From the NCBI GenBank assembly GCA_023807065.1, contig JAJJLU010004480.1:1-12647 (forward strand): 12,647 nucleotides of DNA, in the 5' to 3' direction. This DNA is from Isotricha intestinalis. Its lineage: Eukaryota > Ciliophora > Litostomatea > Vestibuliferida > Isotrichidae. Made by a program: the position numbers and the translations under genes. The notes below the pieces were generated by a model. The model was not told the DNA's origin and made no database searches. It worked only from the letters and a program-made list of their open reading frames with translations. Of the stretch, positions 1-8,941 are shown piece after piece (the stretch's first letter is position 1; every line of letters starts with the position of its first letter).

Positions 1-207
1 AAACATTCAAATAAAACATTATATTCTTTATTTTTATCAGATGATATCAAAAAAGATTTTGAAAATAATAATTTTTCGTTTTCTTGTGTTGGTTTTTCAA
101 AAGCAAGAGGTGGTGTAGTCATTGATATGTATTTTATTAAAAGATACAAATTTTTATCATATTTTAATAGTTATTCTTTTTCTATAAATTCTTTTATTAA
201 ACATTAA
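1..207 (+). CDS. 3' end of an unidentified gene, partial at the left edge
   Basis: Frame 1 is open from the first base of the window for 68 codons and ends at TAA 205-207. The composition is ordinary mixed sequence rather than poly-Asn, with Gly, Cys and Asp residues such as SFSCVGFSKARGGVVIDMYF, which argues for real coding sequence. No start is visible because the gene begins outside the window. I do not recognise a family. The sequence downstream is non-coding or decayed, so this looks like the true C-terminus. Alternatively it could be another relic, like its neighbours. Only the open frame and its composition support it. Confidence 0.45.
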   Translation, partial: KHSNKTLYSLFLSDDIKKDFENNNFSFSCVGFSKARGGVVIDMYFIKRYKFLSYFNSYSFSINSFIKH

Positions 208-511
208 ATATTTTTTTTTAAAAATTGAAAAATTAATTTAATAAATTTTTATTTATTTAAAAAATCTATTAATTCTTTAATTGTTTTACAAAGTATTTTT
301 CTTTGTATTTGATTCATTTATATATGAAGAAAATTCTATTTTTTCTTTAGAAAATTGATAGTTTTAGGATTTATATATTTATTTCTACTAATCTCTTTTA
401 TTTCTGTTTATTTGTTTTTTAAATACTTTATTTTGTGTTTATTAATTTTTAAGAAAATTTAATTTTTGTCAAATATGAATTTTTGTAATATAAATGTTTA
501 GTACACCTTTT
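208..511. other. A+T-rich intergenic stretch with traces of minus-strand coding
   Basis: There is no intact gene here. On the minus strand, 289-363 is open and reads QFSKEKIEFSSYINESNTKK, ending at TAA 286-288. In another frame a short stretch reads KTIKELIDFLNK and ends at TAA 249-251. Together they look like the remains of a short C-terminal segment, possibly related to the relic at 512-935, but a TAA at 512-514 separates them. The minus-strand 15-mer GTAAAACAATTAAAG between them would fit an ultrashort intron, but this is weak. No promoter or RNA gene was seen. Confidence 0.3.
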
Positions 512-935
512 TTAAAATGAAAAATCATATGGATTTTTCATTATATAATAATCTACTTTAAATACACTCTTAGGAGTAGAAACAATTATGATAAGAACCT
601 TTTCATCTTTTAAAAAAGATTGAAATTCATTATAAACAAAATCTATAATTGTTATATCAATTTTAATATCATCTCCAAGAAAGACTTTACAATCTTTATC
701 TTCAACAGAATAAATGATTAATATTAATTTATTTAAATTAATGTAAAATTAATAATCTTTAAATTTATTATATAAATGAATAATAGAATCTTCTGCTTTT
801 TATTTTCTAATTGTTTAACAATAATCATAAAATATTCATTTTATTAATATTATTTTTATATAAAGAAGCTAAATAATCTTCATATTCAACTTTAGTTTGA
901 GTATGCATAAAAGAATTAATATATTTCAATTTATT
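512..935 (-). pseudogene. Degenerate minus-strand gene of unknown family
   Basis: Three minus-strand frames join into about 140 codons of coherent coding sequence. From the possible start Met (906-908) it reads MHTQTKVEYEDYLASLYKN, then about 840-800 reads MIIVKQLENK, and below 799 it reads AEDSIIHLYNKFKDY. A TAA at 749-751 follows, then a clean run including DCKVFLGDDIKIDITIIDF and a Lys/Val-rich beta-like segment, ending at TAA 512-514. Breaks are single-base shifts near 840 and near 800 (the latter in an A run) plus the in-frame TAA, which falls where Gln would fit. No GT-AG intron explains the breaks. I do not recognise the fold. The evenness of the reading on both sides of each break supports a recently broken gene, or less likely assembly indels. 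Confidence 0.5.
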
Positions 936-1006
936 TCACAAATAAACTTATATAAATTAAAAATTTATTTTTGATGAATAAATAAATTAAATATTTAGCT
1001 TGATAG

Positions 1007-1881
1007 ATTAATAATAATGATGATAATAATAGAATAAGTAAGGGAATAAAAGAAACAAATTTTGATTATTTAAATCAAATAAAAAGAACAAATTATTTTT
1101 TTTTAACACAAAAAATAAATTCAATGATTTTAGTATGTAATAAATGTGGAAAATAATTTAAAAAAAATGAAGAAAATGAATACGATAATCATATCATGAA
1201 ATGTGTAAAATTAAATTGTATATTATGTAAAGAACAATTTTTTATCATAATGATTTTAAAAATCATATTTTAAAAGATGACAATCATTTAAATTTCATAT
1301 CTATAAAATTTGATATAAATATATTAAATAATAAAGAAAATTCAAATTTTGGAATAATACCAAGGAATATATCAAGATCCTAATAAACTAAGACATTATT
1401 TAAATTTATTAAATAAAGCAAGGAAAGTTAATATTGGTACAGAAGGAAATATAAATTTTGAAAATGTAGATTCTTTAATTTCAAAATCAAGTAAATATAC
1501 CAAGAGATTGTATTTTAAATGTAGAAATAGATTTATATTTTTGTTATAAAAAAACTAATCTTAATTGTAAATGTTGTATTGAACATATTTATAAACCTGG
1601 ATCTTGTTTATGCAAAAGATGTATGTATTTAAATAAAGAATATCATGGATTAAAAATGCATTATTTAATTAATTGAGCTGGAAGGGCTGAGAGATATTCT
1701 AAAAAGACATTTTCATTGTTATTGTAAATATATTAAACAAGTTAAAAATGATAATGGGAATATTTTTTATAATAAGTTTTTTTGTGGGGATATTACTTAT
1801 TGTCAACCTTGTCTTGATTTAAATAATTTAATGGATGATTATTTAGGAGATTTGGCTAATATTTTAAGGGATAAATATTGA
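1007..1881 (+). pseudogene. Broken Cys/His-rich zinc-finger protein gene
   Basis: The plus strand encodes a zinc-binding protein through several breaks. An Asn-rich start is followed by CNKCGK, then TAA 1154-1156, then FKKNEENEYDNHIMKC: a C2HC-type finger with the stop where zinc fingers often have Gln. A second finger (CILC, with His at 1264 and 1285) needs one extra T in the run at 1238-1243. A middle segment shifts frame near 1361. From 1507 a Cys-rich block follows: NCKCCIEHIYKPGSCLCKRC, HFHCYCKYIKQ, FFCGD and YCQPC, ending at TGA 1879-1881. One shift (1491-1506) is removed exactly by splicing a 16-nt GT-AG intron. Another near 1672 is not. TRAF- or RING-related fingers are possible, but I cannot assign the family. 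It converges on the minus-strand gene ending at 2079. Confidence 0.6.
1491..1506 (+). other. Possible 16-nt spliceosomal intron in the zinc-finger relic
   Basis: GTAAATATACCAAGAG has GT and AG ends. Removing it joins frame SLISKS to NCILNVEIDLYFC without a stop. It shares the GTAAAT start with the candidate intron at 3893-3912. The length matches the very short introns known in heterotrich ciliates. A simple one-base indel would also reconcile the frames, so the call is tentative. Confidence 0.35.
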
Positions 1882-2078
1882 ATTGTTTTATGTATTTTTT
1901 TATTTTATTTTTAATTTAAAAAAAAAATATAATATATTGTTTATTTTTTTTAAATGTTTTTATTCTTTTTTAATAATATTTTAAAAATATAAATATTACC
2001 ATATTGTTTATATTAAATAATATTTCACTATTTTTTTAATAATATAAAATATTTACATGTCATTCCAATAAAATTTTA
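1882..2078. other. Convergent 3' intergenic spacer
   Basis: This nearly pure A/T spacer of 197 bp lies between the 3' end of the plus-strand zinc-finger relic and the 3' end of the minus-strand membrane-protein gene. It presumably contains both 3' UTRs and polyadenylation signals. I see no open frame or structured element in it. Confidence 0.5.
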
Positions 2079-3638
2079 TTATTTGTCAAACTGATAAGTT
2101 TGGAAAATTGTTTTTTCATTCTTTTCAATAGAAGAACAAAAGAAATATAAATCAAACATATTTTGTTCACTTATAATTTGTTTATAATACCATTTAATAA
2201 TATCTATATATCTTCTTTTTTTATTTTTCTTATGACAAAGATGATAAAAAATGATAGAAAAAATTCCAATATTTTTCTTAATATTTACATTATCTTTAAT
2301 ATAAGAAAAAGAATAAAAACTACTTTTAAGTTTAGACTGTTCACCATTTTTTTTAATTTGAGACAAATCAACAGACTTATTAGGATTACAAATTAAATTA
2401 TTAATCATAATCATACCACTATCATTTTTACTAATATTATTATTGTTATTGGTTTTATCAAATATCTTAGTAATTTTATTTGGTGTCATAACACCAATTC
2501 TTTCGAAAAAAAAATTAATTTTCTTTTTCATAATTTTCTCAATATCAATTAGAGTTTGATATTCACAAAAAATATAATTTAATATTTTTGCAACAGTAAC
2601 AACACTTTTAATAATCCCTCCAATTTCCACCATAAAATTTTGAAATTTTTTATAATTTCTCTCATAAATATAAACTTTATTCTGCATCCAAAATTTATAT
2701 GCTGTATAAACAGGGAAAGTAGTTTCAAAATTTTTAATATCATTCTGTTCAAAATAATAAGAATAATCTTCATATTTATTATTAAATAAAAAATTACTAA
2801 AAGAAACAACTCTCAAAGGTTGAAAATTTAAATTACTTACAGAAAAAGTTTTTGAACCAGGAGAAAAAGTAAATCTAACTTGAAAAAATTCATTAATAAT
2901 AGGTTCTTTAAAATTACTAACATCAACTTCTTGAGTTAACATATTAATAACAGAAGCAATTAAATTTTCATTCATAAATTTATCAATATATTCTTTACTT
3001 TTACAACCATTAAAATTACTAAAAGTATCATTTTCACATCTTTGAATAATAATTTGATAAGAAGTATAATTTGGATTTGAAGTTCCTTTTGTATCAGAAG
3101 GATAAGGAAAATTAGGATTATCAATAGTAATATATTTTTTAGATGTAATATTATAATAACTATTTATACAATAACCTTCATTTAAAGGATTTTTTTTTAT
3201 TAAATCTTCAATATGATTTAATTTATATTTTTCTGATTTTTGAGGACATTTAGAATAAGTATAATGACTAAATGATAATCTTGATCCTACATTATCTTTG
3301 TAATTTATTATTGTTGTTCCTTCGAAATCTTGATAACCAAATATTTCAATTATATTTTGTAAATTTTCATTTTTTGGAAAATCTGGAAATGTAAAAAAAT
3401 GAAACATTGATGATTCGTTTATTGGGAAAATTCCTATATCATATTCTTGTCTTGTGTAACAAAATGATGTTGGATTTAAATGTTGGATTACTTCTAAGAA
3501 GAAAAAAATTCCAAAGAAAATACATATTAAAGAAGTTATTATTGAAAGAATTGTTGATATTGAAGATGTGTGACTTTTGTTTTTGTTATAATGAAGGGTT
3601 AATGGATCGGAGAGAATATCAAATTTAATTTTTCCCAT
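2079..3638 (-). CDS. Two-TM membrane protein of ciliate type, function unknown
   Basis: This intact 519-residue ORF starts at ATG 3636-3638 (in-frame TAA two codons upstream, A at -3) and ends at TAA 2079-2081. A short N-terminal tail precedes a strong membrane segment at residues 28-50 (ISTILSIITSLICIFFGIFF). A roughly 285-residue non-cytosolic region follows with Cys at 60, 131, 157, 201 and 212, several of which may form disulfides, and N-glycosylation sequons such as NES, NIT and NYT. Residues 323-335 (YIYERNYKKFQNF) lead into the second membrane segment, about 336-358, with a Gly-Gly at 340-341. The rest is a Lys-rich cytosolic tail. This order (short tail, TM, large beta-like lumenal region, RxYxK, GG-containing TM, basic tail) is common among uncharacterised Tetrahymena and Paramecium membrane proteins. 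Neither substrate nor role can be inferred. Its ATG lies 3 nt after the probable stop of the upstream giant gene and in the same frame. Confidence 0.85.
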   Translation of the reverse strand: MGKIKFDILSDPLTLHYNKNKSHTSSISTILSIITSLICIFFGIFFFLEVIQHLNPTSFCYTRQEYDIGIFPINESSMFHFFTFPDFPKNENLQNIIEIFGYQDFEGTTIINYKDNVGSRLSFSHYTYSKCPQKSEKYKLNHIEDLIKKNPLNEGYCINSYYNITSKKYITIDNPNFPYPSDTKGTSNPNYTSYQIIIQRCENDTFSNFNGCKSKEYIDKFMNENLIASVINMLTQEVDVSNFKEPIINEFFQVRFTFSPGSKTFSVSNLNFQPLRVVSFSNFLFNNKYEDYSYYFEQNDIKNFETTFPVYTAYKFWMQNKVYIYERNYKKFQNFMVEIGGIIKSVVTVAKILNYIFCEYQTLIDIEKIMKKKINFFFERIGVMTPNKITKIFDKTNNNNNISKNDSGMIMINNLICNPNKSVDLSQIKKNGEQSKLKSSFYSFSYIKDNVNIKKNIGIFSIIFYHLCHKKNKKRRYIDIIKWYYKQIISEQNMFDLYFFCSSIEKNEKTIFQTYQFDK

Positions 3639-3641
3639 ATT

Positions 3642-6600
3642 TTATTTTATTATATTTCTGTTATTATTATCAATTAAATTATTATAATTATTTCCAAAAT
3701 TTTTATCAAAATTATTCCTAGTATTATTATTATTATTTCCAAATAAATTATTATTTTTTTCTTTATTCATTATATTTTTATTATTATCTAAATTATTATT
3801 CATCATATTATTATCATATTCATTTCCATCAGATTTATTAATTTCACTTAATTCTCTATCCTTATGATAATTGCTAATCAAATTATTTTTATCTAAATTA
3901 TATTTAATTTACTATTTGTGTCGTCATTCTCATTTAATTCATTGTTTACTAAATTATCATTATTATAATAATTATCATCAAATTGATTTTTGTTTTGAGA
4001 ATCATTATCATTTTCTGATATATCTTTTATTCTAGATTTATTTTTATTATAAGTATTATCCCCTGATATTTTTTGAGATAAATTATTATTATTAGTATTA
4101 TTTTGTGATTTATTTTTATTTTGATTTAAATTATTGTTATTTTTGGATATTGAATTATTAGAATAATTATCATTTAAATTCTTGTTTATCCTATTTGAAG
4201 AATTTGTATTATCACTTCTTTTTTCAAGAATACTATTTTTTTCTTTTTCTTTTTTAATATTATTTTGTCTTATATTTTCATTATTATTATTTTGATTTCC
4301 TTGATTCTTATTATTTATTTTATTTCCTTGAATATTATTTACATAATTATTTAAAGTACCTTTTTGATTATTATTATCATTCATATTATTTAAATTATCT
4401 TTACTGTATTTATTATTATTCATATCTTGATATTCTCTTTTATTATTATTATAAATTTGATTTGGTTCTTTATTATTCAATTGATTATCTCCAATAAAAT
4501 TAACATTATTTTCATTATTATTCATTTGATTATTATTATAATCATTTAATCTCTTTTTATTCATATTATTTGTTTCAATTTTGAAATTATCTTCATTTAA
4601 TCCCTCATTGTATTTATCGATATCACTCTTTTTATTATTACTTAAATGTCCAGATTTTCTAATAGTTCTATTATTATCATTATTCAGTTGTTTTTGGGAA
4701 TCATAATATTCATCTTCATCTTCTTCTTTAATAGGTTCATTTATCATATTTCTATTAGAAATTAAATCATCAAAAGCTCTCACTCTTTCTTCATCATATC
4801 CTTCTTCTTTTTCATATAACTCATTTTCATCATTAATTTTCTCATCACTAAAGTTTTGATAATTTCTATTCATATTATTTTCTGTATTTGGATCTCTGAT
4901 ATTATCATAATCATTGTTTTCATTATTATAATTTTCATAATTATTTTCTAATTTTTCAAATGAATTATTATTATTATTTTCATTATAGTCTTTATATCTT
5001 TTATTATAATTATTTTCATTATTCCCAGTTAAATTTTGAGTGTTTTTTTTAATATTTAAATTATTATTTTCTTTCCTATTGTTTTCATTATTTCCACTTA
5101 TTATATTATTATTTCCTTTTTTATTATTCACATTTTCTTCTTTTTGATGACCCTTTTTATCATTACTTGAATTGATATTAGTATCTTTAATATTATTAGT
5201 TCCCTTTTTATCATTACTTGAATTAATATTAGAATCTTTAATATTATTAGATCCTTTTTTATCATTACTTGAATTAATATTAGAATCTTTACTGTTATTA
5301 TATCCCTTTTTATCATTACTTGAATTGATATTAGAATCTTTACTGTTATTATATCCTTTTTTATCATTACTTGTATTTCTATTAGTATCTTTAATATTAT
5401 TATATCCCTTTTTATCATTACTTGCATTCCTATTAGAATCTTTAATATTATTATACCCTTTTTTATCATTACTTGAATTAATATTAGAATCTTTACTGCT
5501 ATTATATCCCTTTTTATCATTACTTGAATTAATATTAGAATCTTTAATATTATTATATCCCTTTTTATCATTGCTTAGATTTTCATTATTATTTTTTATG
5601 TTATTCTTCTTGTTGTTATTTTCCTGAATATTTATTATATTATTATTATTATTTTGCTGTTTATTTAAATTATTATTCATTCCTGAATGATTATTTTGAT
5701 TATGATTATTAGTACTTATCATTCTCTGATTTTCAGAATCATTAGATAAAGTTAATTTTCCATCAGTAAATTTTTTTGATTCAGAAGGAGTTTGAATATC
5801 ATTTAATATCATTTCATCAGAAGGATATGAAATATTTTTATTACCTTTATTTATTTTATTATCTTTTTTTCTATTTTCAGAACCACTAGATTCAGGAAAA
5901 ATAAAACCATCATCATTAGATTTTTTGCTATTTAATGTATCTACAATTGGTGATAAATTTATATCATTCATATTTAATTCATTATGATCTTCTTTTTTTT
6001 TATTTAATTTTTGATTATCTATTATATTCTTTAATTTATCTTTATCAATTTTTGAATTTATACTTGAATTTTTATCATTAGAATTATTTAGATTTTTATT
6101 TGAATTATTTTTTGATTTACTATTACTATTAGAGTTATTTTTATTATTTATGTATTTTTGTTTTGAATTACTTTTATTATTATTTGGATTATCAATATTA
6201 TTTTCTTTTCCTTTATTTATATTTTGATAATTGCTATTTTTATTATTAATTAAATCATTATTATTTTTGGAATTATTTGTATTATTTTTACTATTGTTTG
6301 AATTATTATTATTTAAAGCATTCATATTTTTTTTTTGATTTTCTTTTTTTGAATTATTTAGATTAACATTATTTGAATTTTCTTGATTAATAGCTTTTTT
6401 ATTTTTTGTCTTTTCTGAGCTAATTGAATTTGTTTTATCTCTATTTGAAATATTGTTACCTTTATTATTAATATTTTTATTATCAAGTATATTATTTTGA
6501 TTAGATTTTCCTTTTTTTATTTCTTTCTCATTATCATTCAATTCATTTTCTTCTTCTGAATTTTCTTCAAATTGATTCTTATTATCTTTTGAATTAATAG

Positions 6601-8941
6601 TATTTTTATTTTTATCAACTACATTATTATCATTAATTTTATTTTTTAAAATTCCTCTTCTTGAAGTAGAAGAATCACTTTCTTTACTATTTATTGTATT
6701 TTTTTTATTTAATTCATTTTCTTCATTCTTTGAATTAATATTATATTGATTATTTTTATTATCATTTAATAATTTTTGGGAATTCTTTCCTTCATTATTA
6801 TTTGTATTTCCTTTATTTAAATTTTTTGAATTTTGATTATTTTTATTATTATTTACATTCCATTTTTTATCTAATTTTGCTTCATTTAAATTTTGTTCAT
6901 TTTCTTCTTCATTATCCTCTAAATTATTTTTAATTGTTTTTTGTTTTAATTTTTTATCTTTATTATTATTTAAATTACTGTCTTTAGGGAATGATTTACT
7001 TTCATTTTTCTTATCTTGATTAATTAAATTTTGATTTAGATGATTTGATTTTTGAGAATTATCTTTTTTATTTTGAGAAGAAGAATAATTTTTTTTTGAA
7101 TTATTTGTATCTTGTGTATTTATTTGATTATTTCTTTTTTTTTTATTTAAATCATTTATATATTTTGTTGAATCTTTTGAAATATTTTTAATATTTGAGT
7201 AAGTTGAAGGTGCTTCTGTATTTGCATTTGTATTATTTAAATTTTTAGTACTTTTCCCTTGTTCATTTTCATTTAAATTCTTAGATTTATTATTCTCTGT
7301 AGAATTAGTTTTATTATATTTATTAACATAGGAAGAATAATTTTCTTTATTTTTTTTATCAGTATTAATTTGATTATCATCATTTTCTTCTGTATTAATA
7401 GTCTTTAAATGTTCTTCTCCTTCTTCTTTTTTTCTTCTTTTATTATTATTTAAATATTTAGAACCAGAATTTTTATTTTTATCTTCTTTTTCAGAAGAAG
7501 TTAAATATTTAGTCTCAGAACCACCAAAATCTTCTTTTTGAGAATTTGAAAAATATTTTGAAATTGAAGTTTTATTAGTATTATTTTGAGTATCATTATT
7601 TGAATTTTTTAAATATTTTGAAGCAGAACCTTTATTTGAATTATCAGAATTAGAATTATGATTATTTGAAGTCTGATTATTATTTGATTTTCTATCATTA
7701 ATTAAATTATTATTACTGTTTTTACCATTATTAATTAATTCATCTTCAATCACTGGAATTGTTGAATAAACACTTTCTTGATTATCTCCTTTTTCAATAC
7801 TAGAATAATTTGCATATTCATATTTATTTAAAATTTCTTTTGCTCTTTTATTATCAAATAATCCATTATTTCTTTTTTTGATAAGTTTTTCTTGATTTTT
7901 AATTGAAAAGCCATATGGTAATTTATTATTATTACTTCTTGATTTTTTATGATTATTTAATGTTAATGATTTTGCTCCTTCATTAAATGAATTATTATAA
8001 CTTTTACTATTATATTTGTTATCAATAATATTATCAGTTTTACTTCTTGTATTTTTCTTAATAGTAGTTTGATTAAAATTAATAAAATTATGTTTTTTAG
8101 AACGAATTGTTAAACTATTATTAAAACTTAAATCAGATAATAATCTTTGATTAGATTTTTTATTATTTGATAAACTTAAACTGTAATTTCTACTATTATC
8201 AAATTCATATTTTTTATATGGGAAATTATCTTTATATACTGTAATAACTTCATCTTCTGTATTTTTTGTTATTTGAGATGTATTGTTTTCTTTTTCATCA
8301 TAAGGCATTATTTTTTCAATATGTTTTATATTTTTAAAAGAAGTTGAGCTTTCCAAATTATTATTACTTTGACTTTTATTTTTACTATTATTTAATATTT
8401 CACTACTTTGATTATTCATTGAAATTTCAAATTCATGGAAACTCCTTTTATACTTTTCTAATGCTTTTTTGATAATTTGTTCTTTTACTTCTTCATTTAC
8501 ATAAATATTTTTTTTTTCTAATAATTCATTTTCATTATCATTATTTTGATTATTAATATTAATATTATTATTATTAATGATATTACTATTATTTTTATTT
8601 TGATGAAAATTTACATTATCAGCAAAACTTATATTTTTTTTTCTTTTTTGCTCATTTTCATCATATGGAGTAATAAATTTTAAATTAGTTAAATTTCCTT
8701 CTTTATTTAATATATCTGTATAACTCTTATTTGAAAAAATATTTGAGTTATTGTCATACTTCCTTTTATTTAACGATGATGAATAATTCATCTTATCAAA
8801 ATATATTTCTTTATAGTTTTTATTCCTTATTCTTTTATAAGAACCATCTCTTAGTTGAATATATGAATCTGATTCATTTAATGACAATGAATTTCTTTTT
8901 TCTGGAGTTTTTACTTCTTTATTATTTTCTGATGAATTCAT
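3642..8941 (-). CDS. Giant Asn-rich disordered protein with a PP1-docking-like motif, probably two exons
   Basis: An unbroken ORF runs from ATG 8939-8941 (in-frame TAA at 8951-8953, A at -3) to TAG 3893-3895, 1682 codons. Removing a 20-nt GT-AG intron (3893-3912) continues it in frame to TAA 3642-3644, for 1759 residues of the same composition. Residues 1-400 are the least degenerate and probably carry the function. They include FITPYDENE (89-97), KKNISFADN (101-109, resembling the PP1-docking RVxF/SFAD motif), a helical stretch VKEQIIKKALEKYKRSFHEF (152-171), and KIMPYDEKE (210-218). Four SKYL/SKYF/TKYL motifs lie at 441-497. The middle is Asn/Lys/Ser/Asp-rich and disordered. A 17-residue tandem repeat occupies about 1119-1264, followed by an acidic segment around 1367-1440 (YDEERVRAFDDLISNRN). 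There is no Trp-rich, enzymatic or membrane domain. A scaffold or regulatory role is a guess. Confidence 0.75.
3893..3912 (-). other. Probable 20-nt spliceosomal intron near the 3' end of the giant gene
   Basis: On the minus strand the sequence is GTAAATTAAATATAATTTAG. The TAG that would end the long ORF is itself the 3' splice site. Splicing joins DDTN to an Asn codon built across the junction and then KNNLISNYHKDRELS, giving 82 further codons of Asn/Lys/Asp-rich sequence identical in style to exon 1. The intron is phase 1 and its length is not a multiple of three, so retention gives an immediate stop, as is typical of tiny ciliate introns. A one-base frameshift mutation or assembly indel is the alternative. 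Confidence 0.6.
5151..5585 (-). repeat. Tandem repeat of 51 bp, about 8.5 copies, coding for 17-residue units
   Basis: On the plus strand the block starting CCCTTTTTATCATTACTTGA recurs with an exact 51-bp period at 5151, 5202, 5253, 5304, 5355, 5406, 5457, 5508 and 5559. Translated on the minus strand, the unit is approximately SNDKKGYNNIKDSNINS. The core SNDKKG is invariant across copies. Variation is confined to the residue after Gly (Y, S, T, H), I/S at the tenth position, S/T after KD, and N-I/R-N before the core. Because 51 is a multiple of three, no length change breaks the gene, and the other frames also stay open here. It lies inside the giant Asn-rich protein, residues about 1119-1264. 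Confidence 0.95.

Noticed and set aside
2163..2396. Plus-strand 77-codon ORF
   Set aside because: It is antisense to the intact two-TM protein gene, with biased Ile/Asn/Phe composition and no independent support.
2579..2809. Minus-strand 76-codon ORF in another frame of the two-TM gene
   Set aside because: It overlaps a conserved-looking region of the real frame, and its Ile/Leu-rich content is typical of out-of-frame A/T-rich DNA.
3407..3628. Plus-strand 73-codon ORF
   Set aside because: It lies antisense to the N-terminal coding part of the two-TM protein. It is a composition shadow.
3885..3915. Programmed -1 ribosomal frameshift at the end of the giant ORF
   Set aside because: There is no X XXY YYZ slippery heptamer at the TAG. 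A 20-nt GT-AG intron explains the frame change better.
3720..4600. TTA/ATT triplet runs as a microsatellite or CRISPR-like array
   Set aside because: They are coding runs of Asn (AAT on the minus strand) with irregular interruptions. There are no repeat-spacer units.
5128..5571. Second minus-strand frame of 147 codons (KILILIQVMIKRD-like repeat)
   Set aside because: It is an alternate frame of the same tandem repeat, inside the much longer Asn-rich ORF.
5172..5627. Plus-strand open frame of 151 codons rich in Leu/Ile/Phe
   Set aside because: It is the complement of the 51-bp tandem repeat. The period is a multiple of three, so every frame stays open and translates to a monotonous repeat.
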